The notes under the pieces are model-generated. The model saw only the letters and a program-made list of their open reading frames with translations, searched no databases and was not told the DNA's origin. The position numbers and the translations under genes were made by a program. A stretch of DNA of 28,342 nt from a virus, in IMG/VR virus record IMGVR_UViG_3300020445_000051, positions 1 to 28,342 of that record; one strand, written 5' to 3'. This document shows, in pieces, positions 1 through 8,415 of the stretch (position 1 is the first letter of the stretch; the number at the start of each line of letters is the position of its first letter).

Positions 1-733
1 ATGCATCTTCTAAGATCTGACGACCATTGAGTGTTACACCACCTAGCATTTGAATGCCATCATACTTACTTAGGTTACGACCCCACTGTTGCATGAAGAT
101 CGCTTCACAATAATCTTTTAACCAGTTGTCATTATAAGAAGAAGTAAAGATTTCAGTATCAGTTCTCATAGTACAGTCAACTAAAATATAGTTACCTACT
201 GTGAGTTCATCCCAACTAAAGTCAAGGTATAATTTATTCTCAACCCTATTGTATCTAATTCTACGATTAGCACGAGAGTTAGTTACCCAATCAAGTGTCT
301 CAAGATATTGAGAAACCATATAATAATGTAGGATTTGAGAGTTCGTGAATGCGTAAATATCATTCAAGAAAATCTGGTACTTAATGTTAAACATGTTACC
401 AGGTACTACGCTACTGCTACTTAAATTAGCATACACCTGATTAATTCCTACCACGCCAGGAGGTAGATCAATACTAAGATTATTCTTCTTCCAGTCAGTT
501 CCAGTTATGTCTGTACTGCCCATTGCAGAAGTCTTAATAGCTTCAGTAACCTCAATCTTAATCAACTGTTTATCAGAACCATCGTAATGATATTCTTGCC
601 AATAGTCAATCGCTTCTTCCACTAGGTCATCCAGCTGCTCATCACATACATTGATGTCAATAGCAGGGTATCCTAATCTACGAAGAGCATAGTTTTTTAA
701 CTCAGTTTTAGTGGCAGGTTTTGTAGCAGACAT
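1..733 (-). CDS. 13: T4 gp13-like neck protein (3' end cut by the window)
   Basis: The reading frame opens at ATG 733 and stays open for 244 codons to the window edge, so the C-terminus is missing; T4 gp13 is about 309 residues. The N-terminus has the pattern I recognise in gp13: a polar segment, then LRRLGYPAIDINV, then DEQLDDLVEEAIDYWQEYHYDG, which resembles T4 gp13 'LGAPIINVELTPDQIYDCI...YHFDG'. Later segments rich in Trp and Tyr (near residues 125-165) and the pattern QQWGRNLSKYDG near residue 220 fit the family. In T4, gp13 and gp14 form the neck that closes the DNA-filled head and accepts the tail. The start lies six bases after the fibre gene stop, so translation is probably coupled. 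No late promoter motif lies in that gap. The gp13 assignment is from family memory and gene order; gp14 is the main alternative. Confidence 0.8.
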   Translation of the reverse strand, partial: MSATKPATKTELKNYALRRLGYPAIDINVCDEQLDDLVEEAIDYWQEYHYDGSDKQLIKIEVTEAIKTSAMGSTDITGTDWKKNNLSIDLPPGVVGINQVYANLSSSSVVPGNMFNIKYQIFLNDIYAFTNSQILHYYMVSQYLETLDWVTNSRANRRIRYNRVENKLYLDFSWDELTVGNYILVDCTMRTDTEIFTSSYNDNWLKDYCEAIFMQQWGRNLSKYDGIQMLGGVTLNGRQILEDA

Positions 734-739
734 TTTTTA

Positions 740-3700
740 TTAAGCGAATGAGGATATAGTCAATGTAGTTACATCGTTAGCAGCAACAGCTTCTCCAACT
801 TTGAAGAATCCATCAACATTATCAACAGTAATTAAACTTGTACCCATAGCAGTGATAACTCCAGTAGTACCAGAGGTTGCACCAGTTACGGTTGCACCAA
901 CTTCCATCGTTGTGATATCGGATAGTGCGAAGGTAGCATGAGTATAGGTAGTTGCGATATCAACCGTTGCGTTAGCAAAGATTGTTGCAACATCAATAGT
1001 TGAACTATTACCATGAATAGCAGATACAGGTATCGTTGCACTGTTACCATGAATTGCAGAAACTGGAATCGTTGCTGCACTACCATGAATAGCACCCACA
1101 GTTAGGGTAGCACTGTTACCGTGGATAGCACCAACAGTAGTTGTTGCATTACCATGAATAGCAGCAACACCAGTAATTGAGTTACCATCTCCAGATCCAG
1201 AAATTGTGATCGTGTCAGAAGCAGCATATCCAGTACCATCATTATTAATTGCAATACCAACTACGTGTCCAGATCCATTGGTAGTAACGTCAAGAGTCAA
1301 TCCAGTACCAGAGTTATTAGTAGTTGTAGCAACACCAGTTATAGTTTGACTAGCAGGGTATCCAGTACCAGCGACCATTATTGAATTAAGAGTCTTAACA
1401 CCAGATGCATTAGCATTAGTTAATGTGATTGTATCTGATGCAGCATAACCAGAACCATCGTTAACGACAGTCATTCCAGTTACTCCACCAGATCCATTAA
1501 CAGCAACAGTAACTGTTAATCCAGTACCAGAACCTCCAGAGGTTGTATTAACTGTACCAGCAGAATAACCTGAAGCAGCAGAAACAATAGAACCAAGTGT
1601 ATTAACACCAGTTGCATTAGCATTGGTGATTGTCAATGTATCACCATTAGAATAATTTATACCATCATTATTAACTGCTACAGCAGTTACTCCACCAGAT
1701 CCATTAGCTGTAATGTCAACAGTTAAACCAGTACCAGATCCACCCGTTGTAGTTGCAAGTGCAGAACCAGTAGAGTATCCAGAACCAGCAGCAGTAACAG
1801 TACCAAGTGTATTAACACCAGATGCGTTAGCGTTAGCAATCGTAATTACTTCAGATGCAGCATATCCTGATCCATCGTTGTTAATTGAAACACCGTCAAC
1901 AACACCGTTAGTAACAGTAACGTTAACAGTTAGACCAGATCCAGAACCAGATGATGTCGTATTTAGAGCAGTACCTGAACCGTATCCAGTACCACCTGCA
2001 CTAATTGATCCTAGAGTTTTAACTCCAGATGCATTAGCGTTAGTGATTGTTAAGACTTCAGAGTTAGCATAACCAGAACCATCATCATTGATAGTTACTC
2101 CAGTTACAGAACCTGAACCATCAACTGTAATGTCAGCAGTAAATCCTGTACCAGATCCAGATGCAGTTGTTGCAATTGCAGATCCAGCAGCATAACCTGT
2201 TCCAGCAGTTGCTATAGAACCAAGAGTTCTAACACCTGTTGCATTGGCATTGACAATAGTGATTGTATCATCTACTGCGTAACCAGTACCAGCAGCGTTA
2301 ATAGCAGCGTTAGTTACAACACCATTAGATGTTGTGAGGTTTAGAGTTAATCCTGATCCACCACCTCCAGTGGTTGCAATAGCAGTACCGTTTGCGTATC
2401 CTGTACCACCAACAAGAGTATCAATAGTAGAAGCACCACCAGCGTTAGCATTAACTATAGTGATCGTCTCTCCGTTTGCATATCCTGTACCAGCAGCATT
2501 AACTGAAAGGTTGGTGATGTTACCATTTCCATCAACGGTAGTGTCAAAGGTTAATGCAGATCCACTTCCACCAGTTGTAGAAACGTTAGTACCAGAAGTG
2601 AATCCACCAACTCCACCTGATAATGTACCCAAGTTCAAGGTAGAAACACCACCAAGGTTAGGGTTAGTAATTTGTAAACTATCTCCGATTAAGTATCCTG
2701 TACCAGCACCATTTACAGCAATGGCAGTTATAGCACCAGCAGCACTTACTGTAGTATCAACTGTCAATCCAGTTCCAGTTCCACCAGATGTGGCAACTGC
2801 GGATCCAGCAGTGAATCCACCAAGACCACTAGCAGTAATTGATCCAAGACTTACAACAGTTCCTGGTGTAGGATCTCCAGATAAGTTAAGTGTTAATGTT
2901 GTTGCAGTAGCAAGGTTATTCAACATAGCACTAAGTTGTGCATATGCGTTGTCAAGTTTTGCTTGAACTCTTGCTTCTGTATAGTAAAGATTAGTTCCTT
3001 CAGAAAGATCAGCAGTATCATGGTTGCTGAGGTTTGCTGCTTGAGTAGCAGTTGCAGGAGTAATGTCAGCAGTACCATTAAAGGCAGTACCACCAATATT
3101 TCTTGGAGTTGCTAGAGCAGTAGCAGTAGCAGCATTTCCAGAGGTGTCCTGATTACCCGCTGCGTTAACGCCTGGAAGGTTAATTGCAGCAGTACCGTCA
3201 AATGATACCCCACCAATGTTTCTTGCCGTTGCAAGGGCAGTAGCGGTGTCTGCGTTACCTGTCACATTACCAGTGACATTACCAGTAAGAGCACCAGTTA
3301 TAGTTCCACCTGCTTCAATATCATCCGTCCAGATCTTACTCCATCTGTGAGTAGTAGTTCCTAAAGTATAAGAACTATCTGTATCAGGTCTAACATTCTT
3401 AGAATCAGTAGTTGTAGCAAGAAGATTACCAGTAACGTTACCAGTAACAGCTCCAGTTAGTGATGCTGTAATAACACCAGCAGCAAAGTTACCAGATGCG
3501 TCACGAATGACTAGGTTGTTTGCTGAGTTAGCAGAGTTAGATGTAATTGTAATACTTGGATTACCAGCAACACCACCACCGTTTGAAATACCAATACCAC
3601 CACCAGATACCTGAATAGTACGTTGAGCATATGTGTTAGCAGCTGTACGGGCAACCAGACCTGTTCCACTCATTCCTGCCAAAGCAGTAATATCTGCGTC

Positions 3701-6700
3701 ATTAAAGGTAGTAGTAACAGTAAAGTCTGCACTACCATTTACAGAAACCGTACCATCTACTACACCATCAATGGTGAGAGTTCTAGCAGTTTTCCAAATA
3801 TCAGCAGAAGTTGCGTTACCCTGAATACCAGCAGAAGCACCAGCACCACTTTCAACAGTGATGATGTGAGCAGAGAAGTCTCCAGAAGAGTCACGAGCAA
3901 CAACTGTAGAGTTTGTAGCAGCAGTTGCAGTTGTCATTCCATCTAACAAGTCTGCGTTAAGGTTAGCAATCTTGACTGTATTAGGAATAACTAAAGCAGG
4001 TCCAGAAGGAACTTGTGAAATTAATTGTCCGTCAACAGTAATAGTACCATCAACGTTTACGTTGTTATCTACATCAAGAGCAGTACCAGCACCAGTAATA
4101 TTAACTGAACCAACCTGTAGAGTACCATCAGTTCCACTGAATGTCTCAGCACTATTGGTTGCAGCAGTTAAAAGTCTGAATGTATTAAGGTTGTTATCCC
4201 ATCCAAAGAATCCAAGTCTTGCTTGAGAATCATAGTATCTAAACTCAATACCACGATCTAAACCATCATTAGAAGTAGGAGCAGTAGCACCACCCAAAGT
4301 CATTACAGGGTCTTCTACCGTAGTGACAGTACTTTCTACTGTGGTAGTAGATCCTAATACGGTGAGGTTTCCACCTACTTGGAAATTATTTCTTACTTCA
4401 GCATTACCTGAAGATGTATCTACAAAGAAACTATTCTGAGTTCCAACAGTATCATATACAACAAAGTCTCCACCAGTATAGAGGTTCTTATTTACTCTCG
4501 CACCACCAGTAGTTGTTAATGATACCTGAGCATCACCATAGGATGTAATATCCTTAGTATCTGTAATGGTAATCTTACCAGCAAATGCTGCATCATCAGT
4601 CTGAGTTAAGGTTCCTGTAGTTTCTAGGTTACCATAAATTCTTGCACTACCACCAATAGCAGTGTCTCTAGCAATACCAACACCACCAGTTACTTGTAAT
4701 GAACCATCAGCAGCATAAGATCCTGTTAAGGTTTGCTGTGTGTTGTTAGTAACAGATGTAATACCAGTAACACCTAGAGTGTTGTTAATACCAGCAGCAA
4801 GAGATACGTCTAGTGTACCTGAAATAGTTGTATTACCATTATCTGTGTCAACAGTAAACTTATCTACTGCACCAGCAGTCTGAATCTTGAACATCTTGTT
4901 GTCAGACTTGACAATAAGATCATCTTGGATAGTTGTAGCACCATCTACATTTAAAGTAGTGTCAAAGTCAACTGCATCCTGACCATTCAGTGTACCTTTA
5001 ATAACTGTATTACCAGTTGAAGATGCAACTGTAAATTTATCAGTTGTACCTGATCTAACTGCAAAGTTATTATCTACATCTACAGTTCCATTGAACTCTG
5101 AATTATTTGTGACTTCTAATGTTCCACCAATAGTTGTATTACTATCAACGTTAAGAGTTGAATTTAACTCAGTGTGTCCATCAGCAGTTAGAGTACCCTC
5201 AATATTAGTATTACCAGTTACGTTATCAACGAAGAACTTATCAGTAGTACCGTTGCGAACTGCAAAATCAGCATCTACATCAACAGTACTGTTAAATTCT
5301 GTAGCACCAGTTACAGTTACGTCACCATCTATCTGTACATCTCTACCAAGAGTAGTATCACCATGAACTGTGAATGTACCTACAGTTGCTGAACCAGTTG
5401 CAGATCTACCAACAGTAGTATTACCAGTTGCACCAATTACTTGGAACTCAATATCGTCTCCACTATTCTTCTTACCAATAAAGAGACCTTCACCAGAACC
5501 AGTAGCACCAATGAATAGTGAGGTGTTAATACCAGCACCACCATAGACCCTTAAGTTAGATGTGTTATGGTTTGAATAACTTGGAGTGTATGCAGAAACA
5601 GAACCAGTACGTAGTTTATAACGTATTGATAGGTAGTTTCTTAGACCGTAGTTTTCAGTTGCGTCTTCTTGCTGGTTAAAATCACCGTTTAGATATAAGT
5701 CACCATTAAAGAGAACGTCCTTATCAAAGTATGCACCACCATCTACTCTCAATGCACCGTAGTCAGAAGACCCAATTGTATGTGGAGCACCAGATACAAT
5801 ATTAGGATTGTCTGTAGACTCAAGATAAACCAGACCAGCTACATTTAAACTAGAAGCAGCATCAATAGCACCAGTCTGAGTTAAGATACCACCAATATCA
5901 ACATTACCTGTGGTAGTATGAAGTGTAGTCTTAGTAGTTCCTGAACCATTCTTAAGTTCTAAAGTCTTAGAAGCACCTTGGAATACGATATTATCATCAA
6001 ATCTACTTGTACCGTGAGTACGGAAGTTAGTATCTACATCTAAAGTACCACCAATATTAACATCATCTCCAATACCAGCACCACCAGCAACTACTAAATC
6101 TCCAGTAGTATTTGATGTTGAGTTAGTATTAGTTGTTAGACTTAAGTTACCAGCGATGATCCCTGCATTTGTTCCAGTGAATACCTCTGAGGTATTTGTG
6201 GCATCGTAGAGGAATGTGAACGCTCCTGTATGCCCTCCAAGATCTGAGGCCGAATCATCGTAACCAAAGAATCCAACTTTTGCGCTTGCGTCGTAATATC
6301 TGAATTCAACTCCTCTATCCTTATTGTCGTCTGCCGCAGGAGCAGTATCACCACCAAGAGTGATAATAGGGTCATCCACTGCAAGAGTGGTAGAATTAAC
6401 CGTTGTAGTTGTTCCATCTACTTGTAAATTTCCTTGTACTACTACCGTTCCAGTGACCGCACGGTCATCACCTGGATCCAAATACATTGTTGCATTGGAA
6501 GTAGCAATATAATTTGATTGGAATCTTGAATCTTCTATATGAACTTTACCAGTTGCTTCAGTAGCATCAATAGTTACAGTATCTTCTGCTTGAATAACAA
6601 CACTACTTGTTCCAGCACCAGCATTAAGGGCAACAAGTGTTAGGTTTCTAGCACTACCACTGTTCTGAGACAGACCAAGAGTGAAGTTTCCATCACCTGT

Positions 6701-8098
6701 CTTACTTATTGTTTGATTAACTGCACCATCAAATGTTACGTCAGGGTCACTGAAGTAAGATCTGACGTTAATATCAATTTCTCCAGCACCACCGTCACCA
6801 GTATTATTAGCACCGAATAGAAGATTCCCTGAAGTATCGTTAATTTTAACATAGTTTAAATAATCAAATCCATGATGTGAACCTGCTATTGTTAACTCTT
6901 GATCTAGTTCAAAATTCTGTTGTGTATTATTGTCAGAGAATGATAATCTATTATTCTGAAGTTGAGTATTATCAATACCTTGAGCAGCAATGCTTACATG
7001 ACCATTATCATCAACATCAAAATCTTCTTGTGCAAATGAAGCAAGACCTTTTTGTTCTACCTTAGCAGCAGCAAGATATCTCCATCCATTAGTATCAGAT
7101 GCATCTGTATGAGTTGGTGCTGCAACTCCAGCAGAAATACCTGTAATTGCCTGATAAACCTTTGAAGCGTTCTCAATAATATCGTAACGCACATACGTAG
7201 TACCTGCATTGTAAGCAGCATACTTACTACCTTCTATTGCAGTAGCAATAGGAATAGTTAATGCGGATGTAAATCTACCCCACTGATCAACTGTAAATTG
7301 TGTTGTGTTAACAGTTATATTTGCAGCAGTTGGAAGACTATCTCCACCAACCGAAATTAAAGTAGATGGATTGTATACACCAACTTGTGCAATAAATTCT
7401 GCCTCTGATGCAATTGATGTATCAATAAGGTCAATCGTTGGGTTACCTGCAACACCACTACCATTAACAATAGATATCTTTCCAGAGGAACCCTGAAGGG
7501 TTCTAGGGATCATATTACCTGCTGATGCCCTAGTAATCAAACCTGTTGCAGTCATTCCTGCAATAGATGTTAAGTCAGTATCTAATGGTTGTACGTCAGT
7601 TAAACCTAAATCTACATATGAAGAAGGTGAAGCACCTGTTGTAATTCTACCTTTTGCGTCTACTGTTACCTTTGAATATTGTCCTGTAGATGTTGTAGTA
7701 CCATCATAATGTGGTAACGAAGTTAAGATCTGTAATTGTGCCGATATTGATAAGTTAGAAGATCCATCAAATGTGCCCGAACCTGCTAAGTCACTTGATA
7801 ACTGTATCTGACGTGGGTTTGCTAGTCTAGATGCTGTAGCAGCATTACCAATAATAGTGGCGGTGATAGATCCTGCACTAAAATTACCATCTGCGTCTCT
7901 TGCTACAAGAGTATTTGCTGTGTTAGCAACTGACTCTATCGGTCTAGCATATGGCAACGTGTTCCAACCCCTAACACCATCACCAATTTTGAATCGGTTT
8001 GTATCAAGTTCAATTCCAAGTTCACCTTGGGCTAACGTTGGGTTTTCGTTTGCCCACTCTTGAGCACCCCCTCGTCTTAGTTGAATTCTATTAGCCAT
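740..8098 (-). CDS. Giant repeat-built tail fibre protein with Mtd-like N-terminus
   Basis: This 2452-residue protein begins with IQLRRGGAQEWANENPTLAQ and GELGIELDTNRFKIGDG, the signature of the Mtd N-terminal domain found at the head of many phage fibre proteins, where it joins the fibre to the virion. Then come low-complexity beta-rich repeats: 'VARDADGNFSAG' and 'IAGMTATGLITR' units (residues about 65-230, repeated near 1440-1530), two copies of a block with 'DRGxEFRYYD' (near 556-653 and 1243-1335), many 'GTLxVxxxTxFNxTVDV' units between them, eight units of about 70 residues (1749-2308), and a 12-residue AIHGN array (2313-2371). The C-terminus carries a 'TSGA' type module. I see no C-type lectin or chaperone domain at the end. 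It sits between the DUF4815 protein and gp13, the T4 position of gp12 and wac, so a short tail fibre or whisker role is likely. No Shine-Dalgarno sequence is evident; a late promoter lies upstream. Confidence 0.85.
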   Translation of the reverse strand: MANRIQLRRGGAQEWANENPTLAQGELGIELDTNRFKIGDGVRGWNTLPYARPIESVANTANTLVARDADGNFSAGSITATIIGNAATASRLANPRQIQLSSDLAGSGTFDGSSNLSISAQLQILTSLPHYDGTTTSTGQYSKVTVDAKGRITTGASPSSYVDLGLTDVQPLDTDLTSIAGMTATGLITRASAGNMIPRTLQGSSGKISIVNGSGVAGNPTIDLIDTSIASEAEFIAQVGVYNPSTLISVGGDSLPTAANITVNTTQFTVDQWGRFTSALTIPIATAIEGSKYAAYNAGTTYVRYDIIENASKVYQAITGISAGVAAPTHTDASDTNGWRYLAAAKVEQKGLASFAQEDFDVDDNGHVSIAAQGIDNTQLQNNRLSFSDNNTQQNFELDQELTIAGSHHGFDYLNYVKINDTSGNLLFGANNTGDGGAGEIDINVRSYFSDPDVTFDGAVNQTISKTGDGNFTLGLSQNSGSARNLTLVALNAGAGTSSVVIQAEDTVTIDATEATGKVHIEDSRFQSNYIATSNATMYLDPGDDRAVTGTVVVQGNLQVDGTTTTVNSTTLAVDDPIITLGGDTAPAADDNKDRGVEFRYYDASAKVGFFGYDDSASDLGGHTGAFTFLYDATNTSEVFTGTNAGIIAGNLSLTTNTNSTSNTTGDLVVAGGAGIGDDVNIGGTLDVDTNFRTHGTSRFDDNIVFQGASKTLELKNGSGTTKTTLHTTTGNVDIGGILTQTGAIDAASSLNVAGLVYLESTDNPNIVSGAPHTIGSSDYGALRVDGGAYFDKDVLFNGDLYLNGDFNQQEDATENYGLRNYLSIRYKLRTGSVSAYTPSYSNHNTSNLRVYGGAGINTSLFIGATGSGEGLFIGKKNSGDDIEFQVIGATGNTTVGRSATGSATVGTFTVHGDTTLGRDVQIDGDVTVTGATEFNSTVDVDADFAVRNGTTDKFFVDNVTGNTNIEGTLTADGHTELNSTLNVDSNTTIGGTLEVTNNSEFNGTVDVDNNFAVRSGTTDKFTVASSTGNTVIKGTLNGQDAVDFDTTLNVDGATTIQDDLIVKSDNKMFKIQTAGAVDKFTVDTDNGNTTISGTLDVSLAAGINNTLGVTGITSVTNNTQQTLTGSYAADGSLQVTGGVGIARDTAIGGSARIYGNLETTGTLTQTDDAAFAGKITITDTKDITSYGDAQVSLTTTGGARVNKNLYTGGDFVVYDTVGTQNSFFVDTSSGNAEVRNNFQVGGNLTVLGSTTTVESTVTTVEDPVMTLGGATAPTSNDGLDRGIEFRYYDSQARLGFFGWDNNLNTFRLLTAATNSAETFSGTDGTLQVGSVNITGAGTALDVDNNVNVDGTITVDGQLISQVPSGPALVIPNTVKIANLNADLLDGMTTATAATNSTVVARDSSGDFSAHIITVESGAGASAGIQGNATSADIWKTARTLTIDGVVDGTVSVNGSADFTVTTTFNDADITALAGMSGTGLVARTAANTYAQRTIQVSGGGIGISNGGGVAGNPSITITSNSANSANNLVIRDASGNFAAGVITASLTGAVTGNVTGNLLATTTDSKNVRPDTDSSYTLGTTTHRWSKIWTDDIEAGGTITGALTGNVTGNVTGNADTATALATARNIGGVSFDGTAAINLPGVNAAGNQDTSGNAATATALATPRNIGGTAFNGTADITPATATQAANLSNHDTADLSEGTNLYYTEARVQAKLDNAYAQLSAMLNNLATATTLTLNLSGDPTPGTVVSLGSITASGLGGFTAGSAVATSGGTGTGLTVDTTVSAAGAITAIAVNGAGTGYLIGDSLQITNPNLGGVSTLNLGTLSGGVGGFTSGTNVSTTGGSGSALTFDTTVDGNGNITNLSVNAAGTGYANGETITIVNANAGGASTIDTLVGGTGYANGTAIATTGGGGSGLTLNLTTSNGVVTNAAINAAGTGYAVDDTITIVNANATGVRTLGSIATAGTGYAAGSAIATTASGSGTGFTADITVDGSGSVTGVTINDDGSGYANSEVLTITNANASGVKTLGSISAGGTGYGSGTALNTTSSGSGSGLTVNVTVTNGVVDGVSINNDGSGYAASEVITIANANASGVNTLGTVTAAGSGYSTGSALATTTGGSGTGLTVDITANGSGGVTAVAVNNDGINYSNGDTLTITNANATGVNTLGSIVSAASGYSAGTVNTTSGGSGTGLTVTVAVNGSGGVTGMTVVNDGSGYAASDTITLTNANASGVKTLNSIMVAGTGYPASQTITGVATTTNNSGTGLTLDVTTNGSGHVVGIAINNDGTGYAASDTITISGSGDGNSITGVAAIHGNATTTVGAIHGNSATLTVGAIHGSAATIPVSAIHGNSATIPVSAIHGNSSTIDVATIFANATVDIATTYTHATFALSDITTMEVGATVTGATSGTTGVITAMGTSLITVDNVDGFFKVGEAVAANDVTTLTISSFA
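986..1162 (-). repeat. 36-bp coding tandem repeat (AIHGN array)
   Basis: Five in-frame units read AIHGNATTTVG, AIHGNSATLTVG, AIHGSAATIPVS, AIHGNSATIPVS and AIHGNSSTIDVA. The first is 33 bases and the rest are exactly 36 (boundaries at 1130, 1094, 1058, 1022 and 986). Two decayed units (TIFANATVDIA, TTYTHATFALS) follow towards the C-terminus. Synonymous codon changes between units show the array is selected at protein level. The 12-residue period with one His per turn suggests a narrow beta-prism or beta-helix shaft. Confidence 0.9.
1175..2854 (-). repeat. Eight coding repeats of about 210 bp (70-residue GSGY modules)
   Basis: Eight tandem in-frame units cover residues 1749-2308 of the fibre. 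The general form is 'LGSIxxAGTGYxxGxAxATT', then 'GSGTGLTVDxTVxGxGxVT', then 'VxINNDGSGYAxxDTITI', ending in 'NANASGV' (NANATGV, NPNLGGV and NANAGGA in other units). Units 3-8 are closest to one another; units 1 and 2 have 'GGFTAG' or 'GGFTSG' in place of the first 'GTGYxxG'. The last unit replaces the NANA motif with GSGDGNSI. Nucleotide copies have diverged but remain in phase, so the array probably grew by unequal exchange and is now kept as protein. Confidence 0.9.
4096..4372 (-). repeat. Second copy of the DRGIEFRYYD fibre block
   Basis: This coding segment begins GNLTVLGSTTTVESTVTTVE, continues with DPVMTLGGATAP and DRGIEFRYYDSQARLGFFGW, and ends near SVNI. It matches the block at 6140-6433 residue by residue through the core, while the linkers differ. 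I recognise this block as common in structural proteins of marine T4-like phages. It probably forms a globular knob in an otherwise fibrous shaft. Confidence 0.85.
6140..6433 (-). repeat. First copy of the DRGVEFRYYD fibre block
   Basis: This coding segment begins GNLQVDGTTTTVNSTTLAVD, continues with DPIITLGGDTAP and DRGVEFRYYDASAKVGFFGY, then DATNTSEVFTGT. It is paired with the copy at 4096-4372, about 690 residues further towards the C-terminus. This copy has a short insert (SASDLGGHTGA) before the conserved Phe-rich strand. Confidence 0.85.
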
Positions 8099-8136
8099 TT
8101 GTTATATATTCGTGATGGGCACAGATCTATCCTAGA

Positions 8137-8144
8137 TATTTATA
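8137..8144 (-). promoter_or_regulatory. T4-type late promoter TATAAATA upstream of the fibre gene
   Basis: The minus strand reads TATAAATA, the T4 late promoter -10 element and a match to the NATAAATA form known from marine T4-like cyanophages. It lies directly after the T-tract of a terminator and 38 bases before the fibre ATG. If transcription starts about six bases downstream, the leader is roughly 33 bases. The position between a terminator and a long gene is strong context. Confidence 0.75.
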
Positions 8145-8146
8145 AC

Positions 8147-8173
8147 AAAAAAAGAAGGGGTCATGTGACCCCT
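8147..8173 (-). terminator. Rho-independent terminator after the small-gene pair
   Basis: On the minus strand AGGGGTC pairs with GACCCCT around the short loop ACAT (bases 8173-8156), followed by TCTTTTTTT (8155-8147). The stem begins only five bases after the stop codon of the gene ending at 8179. It would end the transcript arriving from gp8, the DUF4815 protein and the two small genes just before the fibre promoter. The core GGGGTCATGTGACCCC is a perfect palindrome on the plus strand, but the T-tract lies only on the minus-strand side. Confidence 0.85.
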
Positions 8174-8178
8174 GACCT

Positions 8179-8415
8179 TTATTCTTCAGTTGTGACTTCA
8201 TCCACGGTCTCAACACCGCCAGGAGGACCGTCCTCAAGATACTGCAAAGTCTCTAGAGCACCTTGCAATTTGAGAGCAGTAGTCTCATTTTCTTTAATTT
8301 TTGCTGCCAATTGATTGTTTTCATTAACCAATTTGGTTAGTCTCTCAGTAAATTGAACTTTCAATTCTTCTGGAGATACCTTTTCAACTGGGCTTTCAGT
8401 TGGAGTTGCTGTCAT
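8179..8415 (-). CDS. Small coiled-coil protein, 78 residues, function unknown
   Basis: The protein starts MTATPTESPVEKVSPEEL and then has a heptad-like stretch (about residues 17-60, including VNENNQLAAKIKENETTALK) that looks like one continuous coiled coil. The end is acidic (VETVDEVTTEE). It has no signal peptide, no membrane segment and no cysteine. The start lies 20 bases inside the upstream small gene in another frame, which implies translational coupling. A weak purine run (AATAAAGAAA) precedes the ATG. A terminator follows the stop at once. The position between virion genes suggests a small structural or assembly factor, for example for the fibre encoded next, but no family is recognised and that role is inference. 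Confidence 0.8.
   Translation of the reverse strand: MTATPTESPVEKVSPEELKVQFTERLTKLVNENNQLAAKIKENETTALKLQGALETLQYLEDGPPGGVETVDEVTTEE

Noticed and set aside
986-1162. 36-bp periodic repeats resembling a CRISPR array
   Set aside because: There are no unique spacers between units, and the array is in phase with a continuous reading frame with synonymous variation.
740-1175. Variable region of a diversity-generating retroelement, suggested by the Mtd-type N-terminus
   Set aside because: No C-type lectin-like C-terminus, no template repeat and no reverse transcriptase gene are present in the window.
1713-2966. Long plus-strand open frames rich in Val, Pro and Ala (1713-2072, 2334-2966)
   Set aside because: They lie opposite the repeat array of the fibre gene. 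Their composition is what the antisense of Gly/Thr/Asn-rich repeats gives, and they have no start signals or recognisable motifs.
3623-3946. Plus-strand Cys- and Ser-rich frame that looks like a small cysteine-rich protein
   Set aside because: It is antisense to a fibre segment rich in Ala, Thr and Val codons. The Cys and Ser codons are products of reading GCA/GTA-rich DNA backwards, and another antisense frame is open there too.
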